NCBI GenBank assembly: GCA_003116975.1
Contig: BGKB01000225.1
Coordinates: 1-64,000, forward strand
Length of the DNA stretch: 64,000 nt
Reading direction: 5' to 3'
From: Aurantiochytrium sp. KH105
Lineage: Eukaryota; Sar; Bigyra; Thraustochytrida; Thraustochytriidae
Position 1 is the stretch's first letter, and every line of letters starts with the position of its first letter. Below are positions 50,521-61,124 of this stretch, in pieces. The position numbers were made by a program, and so were the translations under genes. The notes beneath the pieces were generated by a model. That model did no database searches and was not told the DNA's origin. It saw only the letters and a program-made list of their open reading frames with translations.

Positions 50521-52092
50521 ATGTCGGGCGCAGCGTCGGGCGAGGATGAAAAGAAGGGCGGCGAGGTCGTCTTTGCCGGCCACGCAAGCTGGAGCATGCT
50601 AGGCAAGAACTCCAAGACGAGCAATTTTGACGGCGTGGAAAACCAGCTTTTGTGGGGCTTCCAACGTCTCAAGCCGCTCGTAGGTATCAAGGTGACCAAG
50701 GTCATCTCTGGACCTAACTCCGGAACATGCATCGCACTGAGCGCCACCGGCCAGGCGTACACGTGGGGCCGAAACATGCATGGCCAGCTCGGACATGGCC
50801 ATCAGACAAACCTCTACAACCCCACCCCCGTCGAGGTGCCCAACTCGGAGTCCATCATCGGCGGCGGTGCCGGCCCGAACCATACGCTTCTCTATAGTGC
50901 GCGTGGGTCCCTCTTTGCGGCTGGTCTCGGCAAGTCGGGACAGCTCGGGATTGGGCGCAAGGTCGACATGGTGAAAAAGTTCGTTACCGTCGACATTGCA
51001 AGCGTCATCACCGCGGCCGCCTGTGGCCGTGACTTTTCCATCATCGTCGGCAGCCACGGTGTCATTTACTCTTTTGGTCATCCAGAAAAGGGCGTTCTCG
51101 GCAACGGAACCGAGGGAAAGACCCTCGAGCGCTCCAACAAGTACACCTTTGAGTGCACCACGCGCCCCGAGCCCATCGTCGCCCTGCAACGTGCCTACGG
51201 CGACGTGACCATCACCGATGTGGCCTGTGGCGCCCAGCACACGTGTGCCATGGACACCCAAGGGCGCATCTACACCTGGGGCTTTGGCGGCTTTGGTCGT
51301 CTTGGCCACGGCGACAACAAGGACCACTTTGAGCCCACAGCTGTCGAACTCTTCTCCATGGAACCCCCACCCCTGGACCCGAACATTCCCAAGTTTATGC
51401 AGAACCAGCAACCCAAGATCCGTGGAACGCAAATCACCTGCGGGTCCACTTCTACCTTTGTTGTCGCCGGAGAGCCGTACAACTCACTGTACATGTTCGG
51501 CATCACCAAGCGATCCGGGGAGGCTACTATGCGACCTGTGGTCGAGAACAATGTTCAGGGCTGGCGCTGCCGCTCCGTTTCTTGCGGCAACACCTCCATT
51601 TGCTTTGCGTCTGAGCGTAAGCTCATTACCTGGGGACCCAGCCCAACCTATGGCGAACTCGGCTACGGCGAGGGCGAGAACATTCCGCGCTCTTCTACTG
51701 TTAGCAAGGAGGTCGATGCTCTCTCTGGCGCCCTGACGCTTCAGGTCGCCTCAGGTATGGCCTTTTCTCTCGCCATTATCGACACTTCAGATGACACCTC
51801 CAAGGAAAAGGTTGAAGCCCTGCCAGTCTTTGCACCCGCCGAGGTTGACCCGGCGCTTGCCAAAGCCGCCGCGCAAAAGTCTCTGGAGGAGCGCCGTGCC
51901 AAGCGTGCAAAGAAAAAGACCAAAGCAAAGCGCCCTGCAAATAACGAGGAAGATGACGAAGATGATGACGCGCCCATTGACGTCGATGATGAAGACGACG
52001 ATGACGCTTCAGCCGGCGACGATGACGATGATGACGAAGAGGAGGAAGAGGAGGAAGAAGTCAAGCCCAAGGCCAAGCGCCGCAAGAAGTAG
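50521..52092 (+). CDS. RCC2: RCC2 (TD-60)-like RCC1-repeat protein
   Basis: A 523-residue protein with a seven-bladed RCC1-type propeller at about residues 20-430. RCC1 repeats are clear: YTWGRNMHGQLGHG (about 80-93), AAGLGKSGQLGIG, ACGAQHTCAMDTQGRIYTWG and GFGRLGHGD, ITWGPSPTYGELGYG. The opening VVFAGHASWSMLGKN and the LLWGFQRLKPL block fit RCC2 rather than RCC1. The C-terminal tail is basic, then strongly acidic (poly-Asp/Glu) and ends KPKAKRRKK, likely a nuclear signal. RCC2 works at centromeres and as a regulator of small GTPases in animals and plants; its exact role here is unknown. Confidence 0.9.
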   Translation: MSGAASGEDEKKGGEVVFAGHASWSMLGKNSKTSNFDGVENQLLWGFQRLKPLVGIKVTKVISGPNSGTCIALSATGQAYTWGRNMHGQLGHGHQTNLYNPTPVEVPNSESIIGGGAGPNHTLLYSARGSLFAAGLGKSGQLGIGRKVDMVKKFVTVDIASVITAAACGRDFSIIVGSHGVIYSFGHPEKGVLGNGTEGKTLERSNKYTFECTTRPEPIVALQRAYGDVTITDVACGAQHTCAMDTQGRIYTWGFGGFGRLGHGDNKDHFEPTAVELFSMEPPPLDPNIPKFMQNQQPKIRGTQITCGSTSTFVVAGEPYNSLYMFGITKRSGEATMRPVVENNVQGWRCRSVSCGNTSICFASERKLITWGPSPTYGELGYGEGENIPRSSTVSKEVDALSGALTLQVASGMAFSLAIIDTSDDTSKEKVEALPVFAPAEVDPALAKAAAQKSLEERRAKRAKKKTKAKRPANNEEDDEDDDAPIDVDDEDDDDASAGDDDDDDEEEEEEEEVKPKAKRRKK

Positions 52093-52622
52093 GCGAGTTA
52101 ATCTGCCTCGTTCACCAGAGCAACCCCGAGCTTCGTATTTGGACCGACACTCGAACTGACTGAAGAAAAAAAATTATCCTTCTTCGCGACAATCTATAAG
52201 AGAACACGAGAATATATGTTTGGAAGCTTCAAGCTTGTGTCTTTTGCTTGTATTCGCAGACGGTCTCGATAACGAATGGATCGCGCAGATCCTCATCATT
52301 GGTTCAACCCATTCGATTAGCTCGCTCGTCTTCTCAACTAAGCTTCATCGAATGCCATGTGACGCTCATGGTCAGTCAGACCAGGCAAACGTGGCAAACG
52401 TACTTCCCGTCGGAATTTGGAGCAGACACAAGCCCGTGGATCACATGCGCGAAAGGGGAATCCACGTTTCCCCCGCCCCTTTGGCACCGGAAGAAAACAC
52501 GAAAATTGCACCCCAAAAAGGTATCTCCATTGCGCTCCCACAATTGCGCACTCTTCCAAGACAGTTCAAGCGTCTGGGAATCCAAATCATCAATTTATCA
52601 TCCATCTTCTTACTACTTACAT
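52093..52622. other. Convergent intergenic region
   Basis: 530 bp between the RCC2-like (+) and DMXL-like (-) genes. Plus-strand frames here (52220-52866) have no ATG-supported domain and run into the antisense of the DMXL gene. I see nothing else. Confidence 0.5.
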
Positions 52623-55600
52623 CTACAGCGCAAGCGAAGAGAGAGGGGTCATCTTGACCGTTCCATCAGCGCCGCAAGAATACAAAAAGTCGCGCGAGAA
52701 CGTTACATCCGTTGTGCCACGCTGCGACAGAATGCTGTCACTCGTAAGCTCGTTAACGAACATGTGCGTCGGATGCATGTTCGTCAAGTGTGCATGCGAG
52801 GCCAGTCTGCCCGATCGATATGACCACAACTTGACGGAGCCATCCGTGGACCCACTCGCAAAGTAGCGCCCACCCGTCGGGTGAACCGCGAGAGAGCGGA
52901 TAGCCTTGCTGTGCACATGGTCCTCTTCCAGAATCAGCATGCGCTGTCGCAGGTCAAAGACGCCAATCTGCCCATTGCCGCCACCCACAATCACCACCTG
53001 CTGGTCTTGCAGATATGCGAGTGAGTACGCCACGCTGTGCGCGCAGCAGTGTACGGACGCCACACGACACGACCGGGGTGGCATGGACAAATCCCAGAGA
53101 CATAAATTCTCCGAATGCTGACTCTGTCCCGCCGACGCAAAGATGTTGCCATTGTAGTTCAAAAACGCGCAGTCCAAGGTCCGCTTTGTATGGCACGCAA
53201 ACTGCCCAAAGGGCTCGTTTTCACTATCGCGGCAGTCTGCGAGATTCCACAGCAAGACATGGCCTGCAGAGTCGCACGCCGCGAAGCGCATGCCATCTTC
53301 TGAAATCCGCACTCGCGTCGTATGACCGTGCTTCCATTTGCGGGCGTCATCAGAGGGCTTGCGCAGTCGCACAACGGGCTCCTCCGGATCCCGCGCCGCA
53401 TCCCAAATCATTGCCGAACCGTCGTATTGCGCCGTCACATAGAGCGGGAGAAATGGGTGGCTCGACACATGCATCACCGTTCGCACCGTCTCCTCATTCT
53501 TCTTGTGGTGCGACGAAACGTGCGGAAGCAGTCGTGTCCGCGACCCGCCGTGTCCGCCGTCCGACGCAGACGATCCATTCGAGGACAACGAGCGCGAGCT
53601 CTGAAGGAGCGCTTCCACGCGGCTGTGCGAACTAACACGGTGCAAAAAGCTGTCGCAATAAAGATTGTTGTTGAGAGGAATTCGCAGGGAATCGTTGAAC
53701 CAGATTTGCCCAGCATCCTGACTCACCATCAGCAAAGATTTGGCGGACGAGCTCCATGCATGCTGCAGCACGCTATTTCTGCCTTTCCGCTCGCTCGCAG
53801 ACGACCGTTTGCGCGACGATCGACGAAGGCGAATGTGTGGACGACGAATCTTTGACGCGTGGAGCATAACTCCCCGCGACGAGAGACGCCGCATCGATAG
53901 ATGGTGGTGGTGATGATGGTGATGGTGTGCACTTCGGCTCGAGCCCACCTCACTATTCTCCGTCGACGATCCCACGCCGTGCGCTGTCCCCTTGGCCTTG
54001 GCCAAAGATTCGTCCGACATTGAACGCCGACGCAAGCGGCGCAATGGGTCCGCAGGCTGCGATTGCGCTCGATTGTGAAGAGGAACGGCCGGCGAAGATG
54101 AAACATCCGGACCCGAAACCCCGAGCGGTGATCGCGTCAGTTGCATGGACCGATGCGCACGCAAGGGATAGCTGCCCTCGTCTTCGGAGGTCCCCAACAT
54201 GTCATCATCGTCATCATCATCCCCATCGTTCTCTCCAAATGAATGTCGCACCACCTCGCAACCCTTCTCCGAGGCCACCACCAAGGTTCCGTCGAGAGCG
54301 TGCACCGGATCCACAGACAAAAAGAGCGTTCCCGACGCAGAATGCACAACCTTGGCATTGTCTGTGCAAAAGATTGTCGAGTCCGGAATGATACCCGAGC
54401 GTGCTTGCTCCTGATCGATCGATCTCCCCGTCCAGCGAGCCGTGGCATCGACGATCCGCAGCTGCTCCTTGCCTTTGATTGCGTTCCAAAGTTTCGACTT
54501 GTCTTCGTCGGCAAAGGCTTGCACCTTCATCTGCTCCAGACGCGCGCGCGCCGCACTCGACAAGCCCACCGGAATGCTGCTCATGTAAAGGTTTGCGAGC
54601 ATGGCCCAGTTCACGGGCCAGCACGATTGCACGAGCTCCTCCATGAGTTCCAGACAGTACACCTCGGGATGCAAAGCTTTCTCTGCTGGCGAGGTGGGGC
54701 TCCCCGGAGTGCTACCGGATTTAGGAGAGTGTACGAGTTGAGGCGGCTGTCCCTGCATCAGGTAAAGCTTGTCTCGTACCCGTGTCACGAGAGTGAGAAC
54801 ACTTCGCATCACTGCGACATTCATGAGTCGCTCCGCGTACGTCAGACCCCACGCGACCATGTCCTCTTCCTCGCTTTCGACCTCGTCCTCGCCGACAGTT
54901 CCCGAGAGGGCGGTCAAATCATCGCGAAAGTTTTTGCCCTGACGATGCTGCGCCGATGCAGCAAACATGAGCAGCTCCTCGTAGTCGAACCAAGTGTTGG
55001 CCAACTCGAGACCTGTCTGGCGAATCGCGGACGGTGCAAATGATTCGTCCAAAAGAGCTTGCACGAGCCCGTGCTGGCCCATTGAATACGCAGCAGCAAA
55101 AAGCGCAACCCGCGCGTAGGCGTCGAGCATCTCTCTGTACTGCTGTGCGATTTCCGAGATCTCTTCGTCGGCAGATTCGGGCTCTTGACCTGCCCCGTTA
55201 CCTGCGTCGCCACTGCCATTGTTCACTCCATTGTTGCCATTACTATCGTCGGCGATGTCGTCGCGCGGCTTACGCGCGGTGAGAGCAGGAGGCAAATGAA
55301 GCTTGTCCAGGCCAGGAATGACCGGCGCCGCGTGAAAGATCTCGTGCGCGGCTGCTGCAAGATCGACCAGAAGCACTGCATAGGCGGCAAGTCTGCGCCC
55401 CGGTAGCAAGGTGCGCTCTGCGGCTACGCCCAAAGTGGCATTGCCGTGACCAAGCGCCACAAAGCTATCCATGACCGAATGCAGCAGCTGCTGCAATCGA
55501 ATCAAAAAGGCCGGCTGATTCACGTCGCTAAGCATTCGAATTACCGTAAACTCCACAGCCAAATGGTTCGAGGCACGCGAGATCCGCCAGAGCGACTCGA

Positions 55601-58600
55601 GAATGTCCTGAGGGGGGCAACGAGCAAGCTGCTCGTTGACGGCGTGCAAGTCCTGGCGCAGCTTGGACACACGGTCTGGCGACGGCACCATTCTTGAAGT
55701 GCTACTTTCTCGCGCATCATCGCCCTTGGTGTCAGCTCCGCCGCTACCTGCTCCAGTGCTTGCGTGAGCTTTAAGCAAGAGTGGGTGCAGCACTTGCGCG
55801 GCAAGCCTCAGCCGAGTCTGTTCGATACACGATCGACAGAGACCAGACTCGATCGTCTGCAAAGTAAGGAGTGACAATAGTGGAATACCTGTTGACGCGG
55901 CGTGACTGGCGGCGCGCGCCATACTATCATGGAGCACGCGGTGAGCAGCTCGAGACTGTACAAGGGGTGCCAACGCGCTTTGTTTGCTGCCTGCTTGAAT
56001 CAATGTGCGAATGTACGACGGTTCGAGCGAGTTGAATGAGCGTGTCAGCCCGGGATAGGGCGCGTTACTCAGCTTTTCAAGCAACTCCCTGTTGACGAGA
56101 CCCTTTCGAAGAAGCGTCGGGAGATCATCAAAGACGCGAAAACCCTCCTCGTCCGCACTGGTGGTCCCAAGAATTGCACTTTCGCTTGCATCTCCTGGCA
56201 CGGCACCACCAACCTTGGTTTCACCATGCTGCTGCTGCTCTGCGAGAAAGGCTTCGCGATCCTCAACAAAGGCCAACAAAGCGCCTACAGGGTCTCCGGC
56301 AACAGTGTGACACATGCTTGCGAGCCAGTGGTCCATCGTATACAATGCAAGGGGCTTAATCGTGTACTCCCACACAGTGCGTTGCACCTCGCCGTCCGCG
56401 CCTTCAACGAGCTTGCACACAAAGACAGCAAGCTGAAAATCACCGAGGTTCTTGATGCAGACGTTGACGGCCTCGGCAAGTCGCTTGCCAAGGACAAAAA
56501 AGGAAGCCGCCTCCAGATACTTTTTCTTGCGCAAGAGCGAATAGGCGTTCTTCACGGCCACCGTTTGCCAATGTTCATCTGAAAAATCGTTCGCGAGCAG
56601 CTCCGCGGCCTTGGTGTTCTTGGCAAGCTTGAAAAGCCCGCTCACCACTGACGCCTTGTTGAGCGCAAAATAAAAGAGAGCGCACGAGAATGGATCTTTA
56701 GTCTTGCTCTCCTTGAATTGAACCTTGGCGAGATCCTCTGCCAGAACGCGCACTGCATGAGTGCTTCGAAGCCAAAGACCCACGCCAATCTCCTTTGCGT
56801 CATCCCACGTTGACTCGCCGGGAGGCAAACACTTGGCGAGCAGGGCGTCTTGGCTATCAGAGTCCAGAGCCCAGAGCAGATCGGCCGTGGGCATGGCACG
56901 TGGGCGCTCCGACAACGGAAGCACGCGCTTCGACACACGAAAGAGCTGGTACGCCAGCATAAACTTCGCCCCGCACTTGTCTACAGAGTCCCCAAAGCCA
57001 CCTTTGTCAGCATCGTTCATTCCATACACGTCGTCGAAAACACCCGCGAGCGCTGTCAGCTGGAGCTGTTCCAGCGGGGGCATGTCCTTGATCGTGTACG
57101 AGACCAAGAGCTCCGCCAACTCGGATCGAGATCTTTCGACGTCCTGAGTAGGATCCGAGAGCGTTGTCTGCGCTGCGGAGGAGGTCAGCATGGAGTCCCA
57201 GGGATCCTCGTCAAAGAGCGCCGCAGCGGCACCTCCCGTTGTACGTTGTGTTGATGAGCCACCCATGGACCAGTCGTCGTCCGCAAAAAGAGCTGCTGCA
57301 GTGTCTTTGCCACCCGAGGTATCGTCCTGGCTCTGTGCAGCGTCTTGACTGGCGGCATCCTCATGGTCAGTGGTAGAAGGGGCCATTTCGTTTTCAGCAT
57401 CGTTCCAGATCTCCCGCACAATCTCGTGCAATTCGATATCAGGGGCAGACACGAACATTGCAGAGCGAGGAGGAGCCTCATCTTGTCCGTAAGCGTCTTC
57501 ATTCTCTTGTTTCTTTTCCTCGAGTGCGGCCAGAATGGTCTTAAGAATGGCGCGCACAGGCGAAACGCAACCTGCGCGCAGCAACTCCAAGATTGGCCTG
57601 GGGCGGTGCAGCGCCATGGGCAGCTGGAGGGCGACGGCGGCGTCACCGAGACCATTCAGAGCCTCGAGCTGCTCTGTCCTGCTGCTAGAAACTCCTTTTC
57701 CCTCGAGCTGCATACGGCGACGTAGCATGTTGAGTTCTTTGGCCATGTCGCCCACAGGCGGGTGCCGCACCCAGCCCTGAAAGAGGTGCAGCTGATTTGA
57801 AGTTGCGGCAATAAGGCCAAAGTCGCGTCCGGACCAAGCAATTCCCACGAGCTTGGCGCGACGCAGTGCAGCTCGTGTCGAGCCCAAGAGCTTGAACTCG
57901 ACAGCCTGGTCACGCGCGACAAGACTGAAACCCGATCGCGCGCGCGAGTACAGCAGCACCTTGGCAGCGGCACTTTGCCCGTTTTCAGTCGCTTCGTGGA
58001 TGCCAATGCCCAAGACGCTCACACCGGCCCCGAGATAAAGCGCACTTGCCGTTTCGACAGTGCAACGACCGGCCACGTCATCTTGTACGCAAATCGTACT
58101 CTGCAGACCGTGACTCAAATGACACAGGCCAGGCGCCCAAACGCGCACGAGGCCAGATTCGTGAACCGTAACGATGCCGCCCGAGCTCGCATTTGCAATA
58201 CTCGTGGCGGGGTCATCTGGGATGAGCACAAAGGTCTCGATGGGACCCTCTTCAGCAAAGCCTTGCAGCTCGCATTTACCGTTCTCGAGAGCGACAAGCG
58301 CGAGTGCGCCATGTCCGAAGAGCTGTTTGTCCGAGACCGGAGCGACGCAGAGAGGGGATGCCCCAGAGGAGAATTGGCGCACCCGCGCCTCACCGACCTC
58401 AATGCCGGGAACTGCACGCATAATCTCCGTCACGGGTACAATGACCAAGTCATTGGAAGCAGTGTGAATACCGAAGTGCACCTTGTACCTGCCGTCACGC
58501 ACGGCAAAAACGTATCGAGCAGGCTCCCCAGACAAGGCCCCGATAGCCGTCTGAAGAGCGTCCGGCACAGCCGCTTCGGACCACGAGTAGGCTGCGATAC

Positions 58601-61124
58601 CCAAACGCAGCCACAAGTGCGCCCGTCCGTTATTGTCAATGATGAGACAGATCATGTGATGCTCTGCAATCTCAGAGACGATGGCGCGCGAAATGTTCCC
58701 TTCCATGGGCAAGGGAACTGCACCGCTGCGCACAATGGCGTCCGCGTCGATGTCCTCTTCACGAGACCCGGAGCGCACGGGCCAGGCTACCGCGAAGCCG
58801 CTCCGATCAATCGTTGTGACCCAATAGGCCTCCTCGAGGCTCGAGTAGTTGCTCGCGAGGTCAATGACGCGCTCGTACACGATTTCTGTGATTTCGGTGG
58901 TATGTCCACGGGCAAGGCAAAGCGTCATGTGTGTGACTGTCCCGTACGCAGAGTTCATCTTCATGGTGTCGTTTTCCGCAAACGAGTAAACGAGGCCTGA
59001 TTCGCCAAATGAAAGCGTTTCGATATTTCTCGGGTTGATGTCAAAGACACAGGTCGAAGGCCAGGGATCGCGCTCGGTGTGCGGATCAAACTCCTGCGTC
59101 ACACGGCAGGTGGCCACGAAACTGTTGTAAACGTGGGCTGCCCAGTTGGTGGGCGCCGAGCGCCGTGTCGCAGCCTCGTCAAAAAAGTCCTCGCGAGACT
59201 CGTAGTGCAAGAGCTCCTCGTCCGACTGGCCGCAGACGTGACGCGTCAGGTAGACATCGTCCGGACGACGCAGTACGAGCGGGTTACTGTTGGACCCGAG
59301 CTCGACATGAGAAAAGATCTTGGAACACGACTTATTCCAGGGGGAAATGTGAATGTCGCGGCGCGGCGAATCACTCAGGCCCTCAAGGCTCCACATGCAG
59401 ACCTGGCCGGCCTGGTCCACGGCGACGAGCCAGTCAAGAGAGCTTTGGCTTTCCTGCGCAATGGGACCCGTGCGCAGCTCCACAGACTGCTTTTGATGAT
59501 CTCCCCATACTGTTGTCTGGTGCGCGTGACTTTGGAAAAAGGGGCTCGCCGAGCTAAAACCGACGACAAAGTCCTCCCGAACCTGGGCGTACATGTTGTG
59601 TTCGGGAAAGGGCGAGCGCAAGCCCTCAAAGTAGTTGATGAACTTGAGCCAACCAATGCTGCGGAGGGGTCGATGGCGGGTGTCGATGTGTATTGCCACA
59701 AACATGGCGAGTTCTTCGGTCTGCGGATCAGACTCTTGCCAAATGCGAACAATGTGGTCTGCACAGAGAGTGACGAGACTTTGTGGGGTGTGCGAATGCT
59801 GCGCTTTCACATGATACGAGTGTCCATCGGACCGCGCCCGCCACTGCAGGGCAAGGATCTCGCGCGGATGAAAGAGAGACAGGTAGTCCATATTGCCAAA
59901 GAGGCTGTCACCCTCGAACCAGACGCGAACCTCGAGCGAGTGCTCCGACACGCTGGCAAACATGCGCGAGTCCGCAGAAAAGTCTACGAGGGTGATCTGA
60001 CCTTCTGCCTCTTCGAGAACCCAGCTGGCGTCAAAGGCTGCGATTCGTTCGTCCTCGCTGTCAAGGCTGTTGGCTCCGTCCATGCTCTGACGAGGGAACT
60101 CGTAGCCGGGAAGGTCGTCTTCGTCACGGGGACTAAAGTCCCCGCCGTGTTCACTTGCGGCCCGCAACTCTGATTCCGAGGTGACGTGGTTCCTGCGCCG
60201 GGTGAACGGCTCGCTCCTGACGTCATCTTCGCCGAGGGTCGCTCCAGAGGGTGAGAGTGTTCCGTTTGTGGCAGCTGGAGACCGCGAGGCCAGGAGCCGT
60301 GCATGATTTCTGTCCGTGTTGGCTGACGTAAAGGCTGCAGACCCGCCGCTGTGCACACTGCCTGCGATGCTGCTTGCGCCGCTAGGTCCAATCGCGTTTG
60401 CCTCGGGGGACCAGAGCACAAGTTGTGTTCCGCCCGAGACGAGATGTCTACCCTCGGAAGCCCACGTGAGACACTGTACAGCGCCGGCGGGCTCGAGAAC
60501 GGAAATGAGTTCCCATTCCAGAACATTACGCTCCGTCGGGTTGAAAATGGACACGCGGCCAAAGGAGCCCACCGCAAAGGCCGCGCAATAGCTTGCGTCC
60601 GGATCGAGCGGGTGAGATCCAAGTTTGGCGCTCGGTGGCTTACACCAGGCAAGCGCTGTGATATTCCACTCGGAGGCGTCGTTGTCCGTCCCAGCGTCGC
60701 TTTCTTGTGCGCCAGCACTCGCGCCAGCGCCAGCGCCAGCGTCGGCGCCGTCCCCCGGCGCGTCAGGCGATGGTGACCCTCCTCCATTGCGATGCCGGTG
60801 AAAGTGGTCCCTGTGTCGGCGCAAATCGATTGTCTGCCAAAGACTGAATGATTTGCTTTGACTCGAGGCACCTGCGGCGCCGCTGCAAAGGACCGAGAGC
60901 TGGCCAGCGTTCGAGGCAGCAATCACCCATTCCCTCCCGGCATGCAGGCCCCAGCAAAAAATGGGCTCGCATCCGGGTACCACACGACGCTGTACAACCT
61001 GCGGTATCGCATGTTGTTTCTCATGTCGCATGTTTTTGGCAGCAGCTTCGGCATCACGGTCATCTTGTTGGGAATGCAGGTAGCCGTGCGAGATGACTGC
61101 AGGTCTCCTTGAGTTGCTCGTCAT
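52623..61124 (-). CDS. DMXL: DMXL/rabconnectin-3 alpha (Rav1) V-ATPase assembly factor
   Basis: A 2833-residue single-exon protein. The N-terminal about 1300 residues form WD40 propellers with low-complexity loops. The Rav1 C region (about 1415-1610) is highly conserved: LWALDSDSQDALLAKCLPPG, STWDDAKEIGVGLWLRST, DPFSCALFYFALNKASVVSG, VKNAYSLLRKKKYLEAASFF and DFQLAVFVCKLVEG. A long helical section follows, then poly-Asp and poly-His inserts and a C-terminal propeller (about 2540-2833) with VMHVSSHPFLPLYVTAQYDG, HGHTTRVRISEDG and LAVHPTGGRYFASGSTDGSV. The protein reassembles V1 onto V0 on acidic organelles. The ATG at 61124 precedes conserved sequence closely and is taken as the start. Long opposite-strand frames inside it are shadows. 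Confidence 0.96.
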   Translation of the reverse strand: MTSNSRRPAVISHGYLHSQQDDRDAEAAAKNMRHEKQHAIPQVVQRRVVPGCEPIFCWGLHAGREWVIAASNAGQLSVLCSGAAGASSQSKSFSLWQTIDLRRHRDHFHRHRNGGGSPSPDAPGDGADAGAGAGASAGAQESDAGTDNDASEWNITALAWCKPPSAKLGSHPLDPDASYCAAFAVGSFGRVSIFNPTERNVLEWELISVLEPAGAVQCLTWASEGRHLVSGGTQLVLWSPEANAIGPSGASSIAGSVHSGGSAAFTSANTDRNHARLLASRSPAATNGTLSPSGATLGEDDVRSEPFTRRRNHVTSESELRAASEHGGDFSPRDEDDLPGYEFPRQSMDGANSLDSEDERIAAFDASWVLEEAEGQITLVDFSADSRMFASVSEHSLEVRVWFEGDSLFGNMDYLSLFHPREILALQWRARSDGHSYHVKAQHSHTPQSLVTLCADHIVRIWQESDPQTEELAMFVAIHIDTRHRPLRSIGWLKFINYFEGLRSPFPEHNMYAQVREDFVVGFSSASPFFQSHAHQTTVWGDHQKQSVELRTGPIAQESQSSLDWLVAVDQAGQVCMWSLEGLSDSPRRDIHISPWNKSCSKIFSHVELGSNSNPLVLRRPDDVYLTRHVCGQSDEELLHYESREDFFDEAATRRSAPTNWAAHVYNSFVATCRVTQEFDPHTERDPWPSTCVFDINPRNIETLSFGESGLVYSFAENDTMKMNSAYGTVTHMTLCLARGHTTEITEIVYERVIDLASNYSSLEEAYWVTTIDRSGFAVAWPVRSGSREEDIDADAIVRSGAVPLPMEGNISRAIVSEIAEHHMICLIIDNNGRAHLWLRLGIAAYSWSEAAVPDALQTAIGALSGEPARYVFAVRDGRYKVHFGIHTASNDLVIVPVTEIMRAVPGIEVGEARVRQFSSGASPLCVAPVSDKQLFGHGALALVALENGKCELQGFAEEGPIETFVLIPDDPATSIANASSGGIVTVHESGLVRVWAPGLCHLSHGLQSTICVQDDVAGRCTVETASALYLGAGVSVLGIGIHEATENGQSAAAKVLLYSRARSGFSLVARDQAVEFKLLGSTRAALRRAKLVGIAWSGRDFGLIAATSNQLHLFQGWVRHPPVGDMAKELNMLRRRMQLEGKGVSSSRTEQLEALNGLGDAAVALQLPMALHRPRPILELLRAGCVSPVRAILKTILAALEEKKQENEDAYGQDEAPPRSAMFVSAPDIELHEIVREIWNDAENEMAPSTTDHEDAASQDAAQSQDDTSGGKDTAAALFADDDWSMGGSSTQRTTGGAAAALFDEDPWDSMLTSSAAQTTLSDPTQDVERSRSELAELLVSYTIKDMPPLEQLQLTALAGVFDDVYGMNDADKGGFGDSVDKCGAKFMLAYQLFRVSKRVLPLSERPRAMPTADLLWALDSDSQDALLAKCLPPGESTWDDAKEIGVGLWLRSTHAVRVLAEDLAKVQFKESKTKDPFSCALFYFALNKASVVSGLFKLAKNTKAAELLANDFSDEHWQTVAVKNAYSLLRKKKYLEAASFFVLGKRLAEAVNVCIKNLGDFQLAVFVCKLVEGADGEVQRTVWEYTIKPLALYTMDHWLASMCHTVAGDPVGALLAFVEDREAFLAEQQQHGETKVGGAVPGDASESAILGTTSADEEGFRVFDDLPTLLRKGLVNRELLEKLSNAPYPGLTRSFNSLEPSYIRTLIQAGSKQSALAPLVQSRAAHRVLHDSMARAASHAASTGIPLLSLLTLQTIESGLCRSCIEQTRLRLAAQVLHPLLLKAHASTGAGSGGADTKGDDARESSTSRMVPSPDRVSKLRQDLHAVNEQLARCPPQDILESLWRISRASNHLAVEFTVIRMLSDVNQPAFLIRLQQLLHSVMDSFVALGHGNATLGVAAERTLLPGRRLAAYAVLLVDLAAAAHEIFHAAPVIPGLDKLHLPPALTARKPRDDIADDSNGNNGVNNGSGDAGNGAGQEPESADEEISEIAQQYREMLDAYARVALFAAAYSMGQHGLVQALLDESFAPSAIRQTGLELANTWFDYEELLMFAASAQHRQGKNFRDDLTALSGTVGEDEVESEEEDMVAWGLTYAERLMNVAVMRSVLTLVTRVRDKLYLMQGQPPQLVHSPKSGSTPGSPTSPAEKALHPEVYCLELMEELVQSCWPVNWAMLANLYMSSIPVGLSSAARARLEQMKVQAFADEDKSKLWNAIKGKEQLRIVDATARWTGRSIDQEQARSGIIPDSTIFCTDNAKVVHSASGTLFLSVDPVHALDGTLVVASEKGCEVVRHSFGENDGDDDDDDDMLGTSEDEGSYPLRAHRSMQLTRSPLGVSGPDVSSSPAVPLHNRAQSQPADPLRRLRRRSMSDESLAKAKGTAHGVGSSTENSEVGSSRSAHHHHHHHHHLSMRRLSSRGVMLHASKIRRPHIRLRRSSRKRSSASERKGRNSVLQHAWSSSAKSLLMVSQDAGQIWFNDSLRIPLNNNLYCDSFLHRVSSHSRVEALLQSSRSLSSNGSSASDGGHGGSRTRLLPHVSSHHKKNEETVRTVMHVSSHPFLPLYVTAQYDGSAMIWDAARDPEEPVVRLRKPSDDARKWKHGHTTRVRISEDGMRFAACDSAGHVLLWNLADCRDSENEPFGQFACHTKRTLDCAFLNYNGNIFASAGQSQHSENLCLWDLSMPPRSCRVASVHCCAHSVAYSLAYLQDQQVVIVGGGNGQIGVFDLRQRMLILEEDHVHSKAIRSLAVHPTGGRYFASGSTDGSVKLWSYRSGRLASHAHLTNMHPTHMFVNELTSDSILSQRGTTDVTFSRDFLYSCGADGTVKMTPLSSLAL

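Noticed and set aside
57975..60173. Two plus-strand ORFs of 341 and 364 codons inside the DMXL gene
   Set aside because: Both are antisense shadows of a conserved 2833-residue protein.
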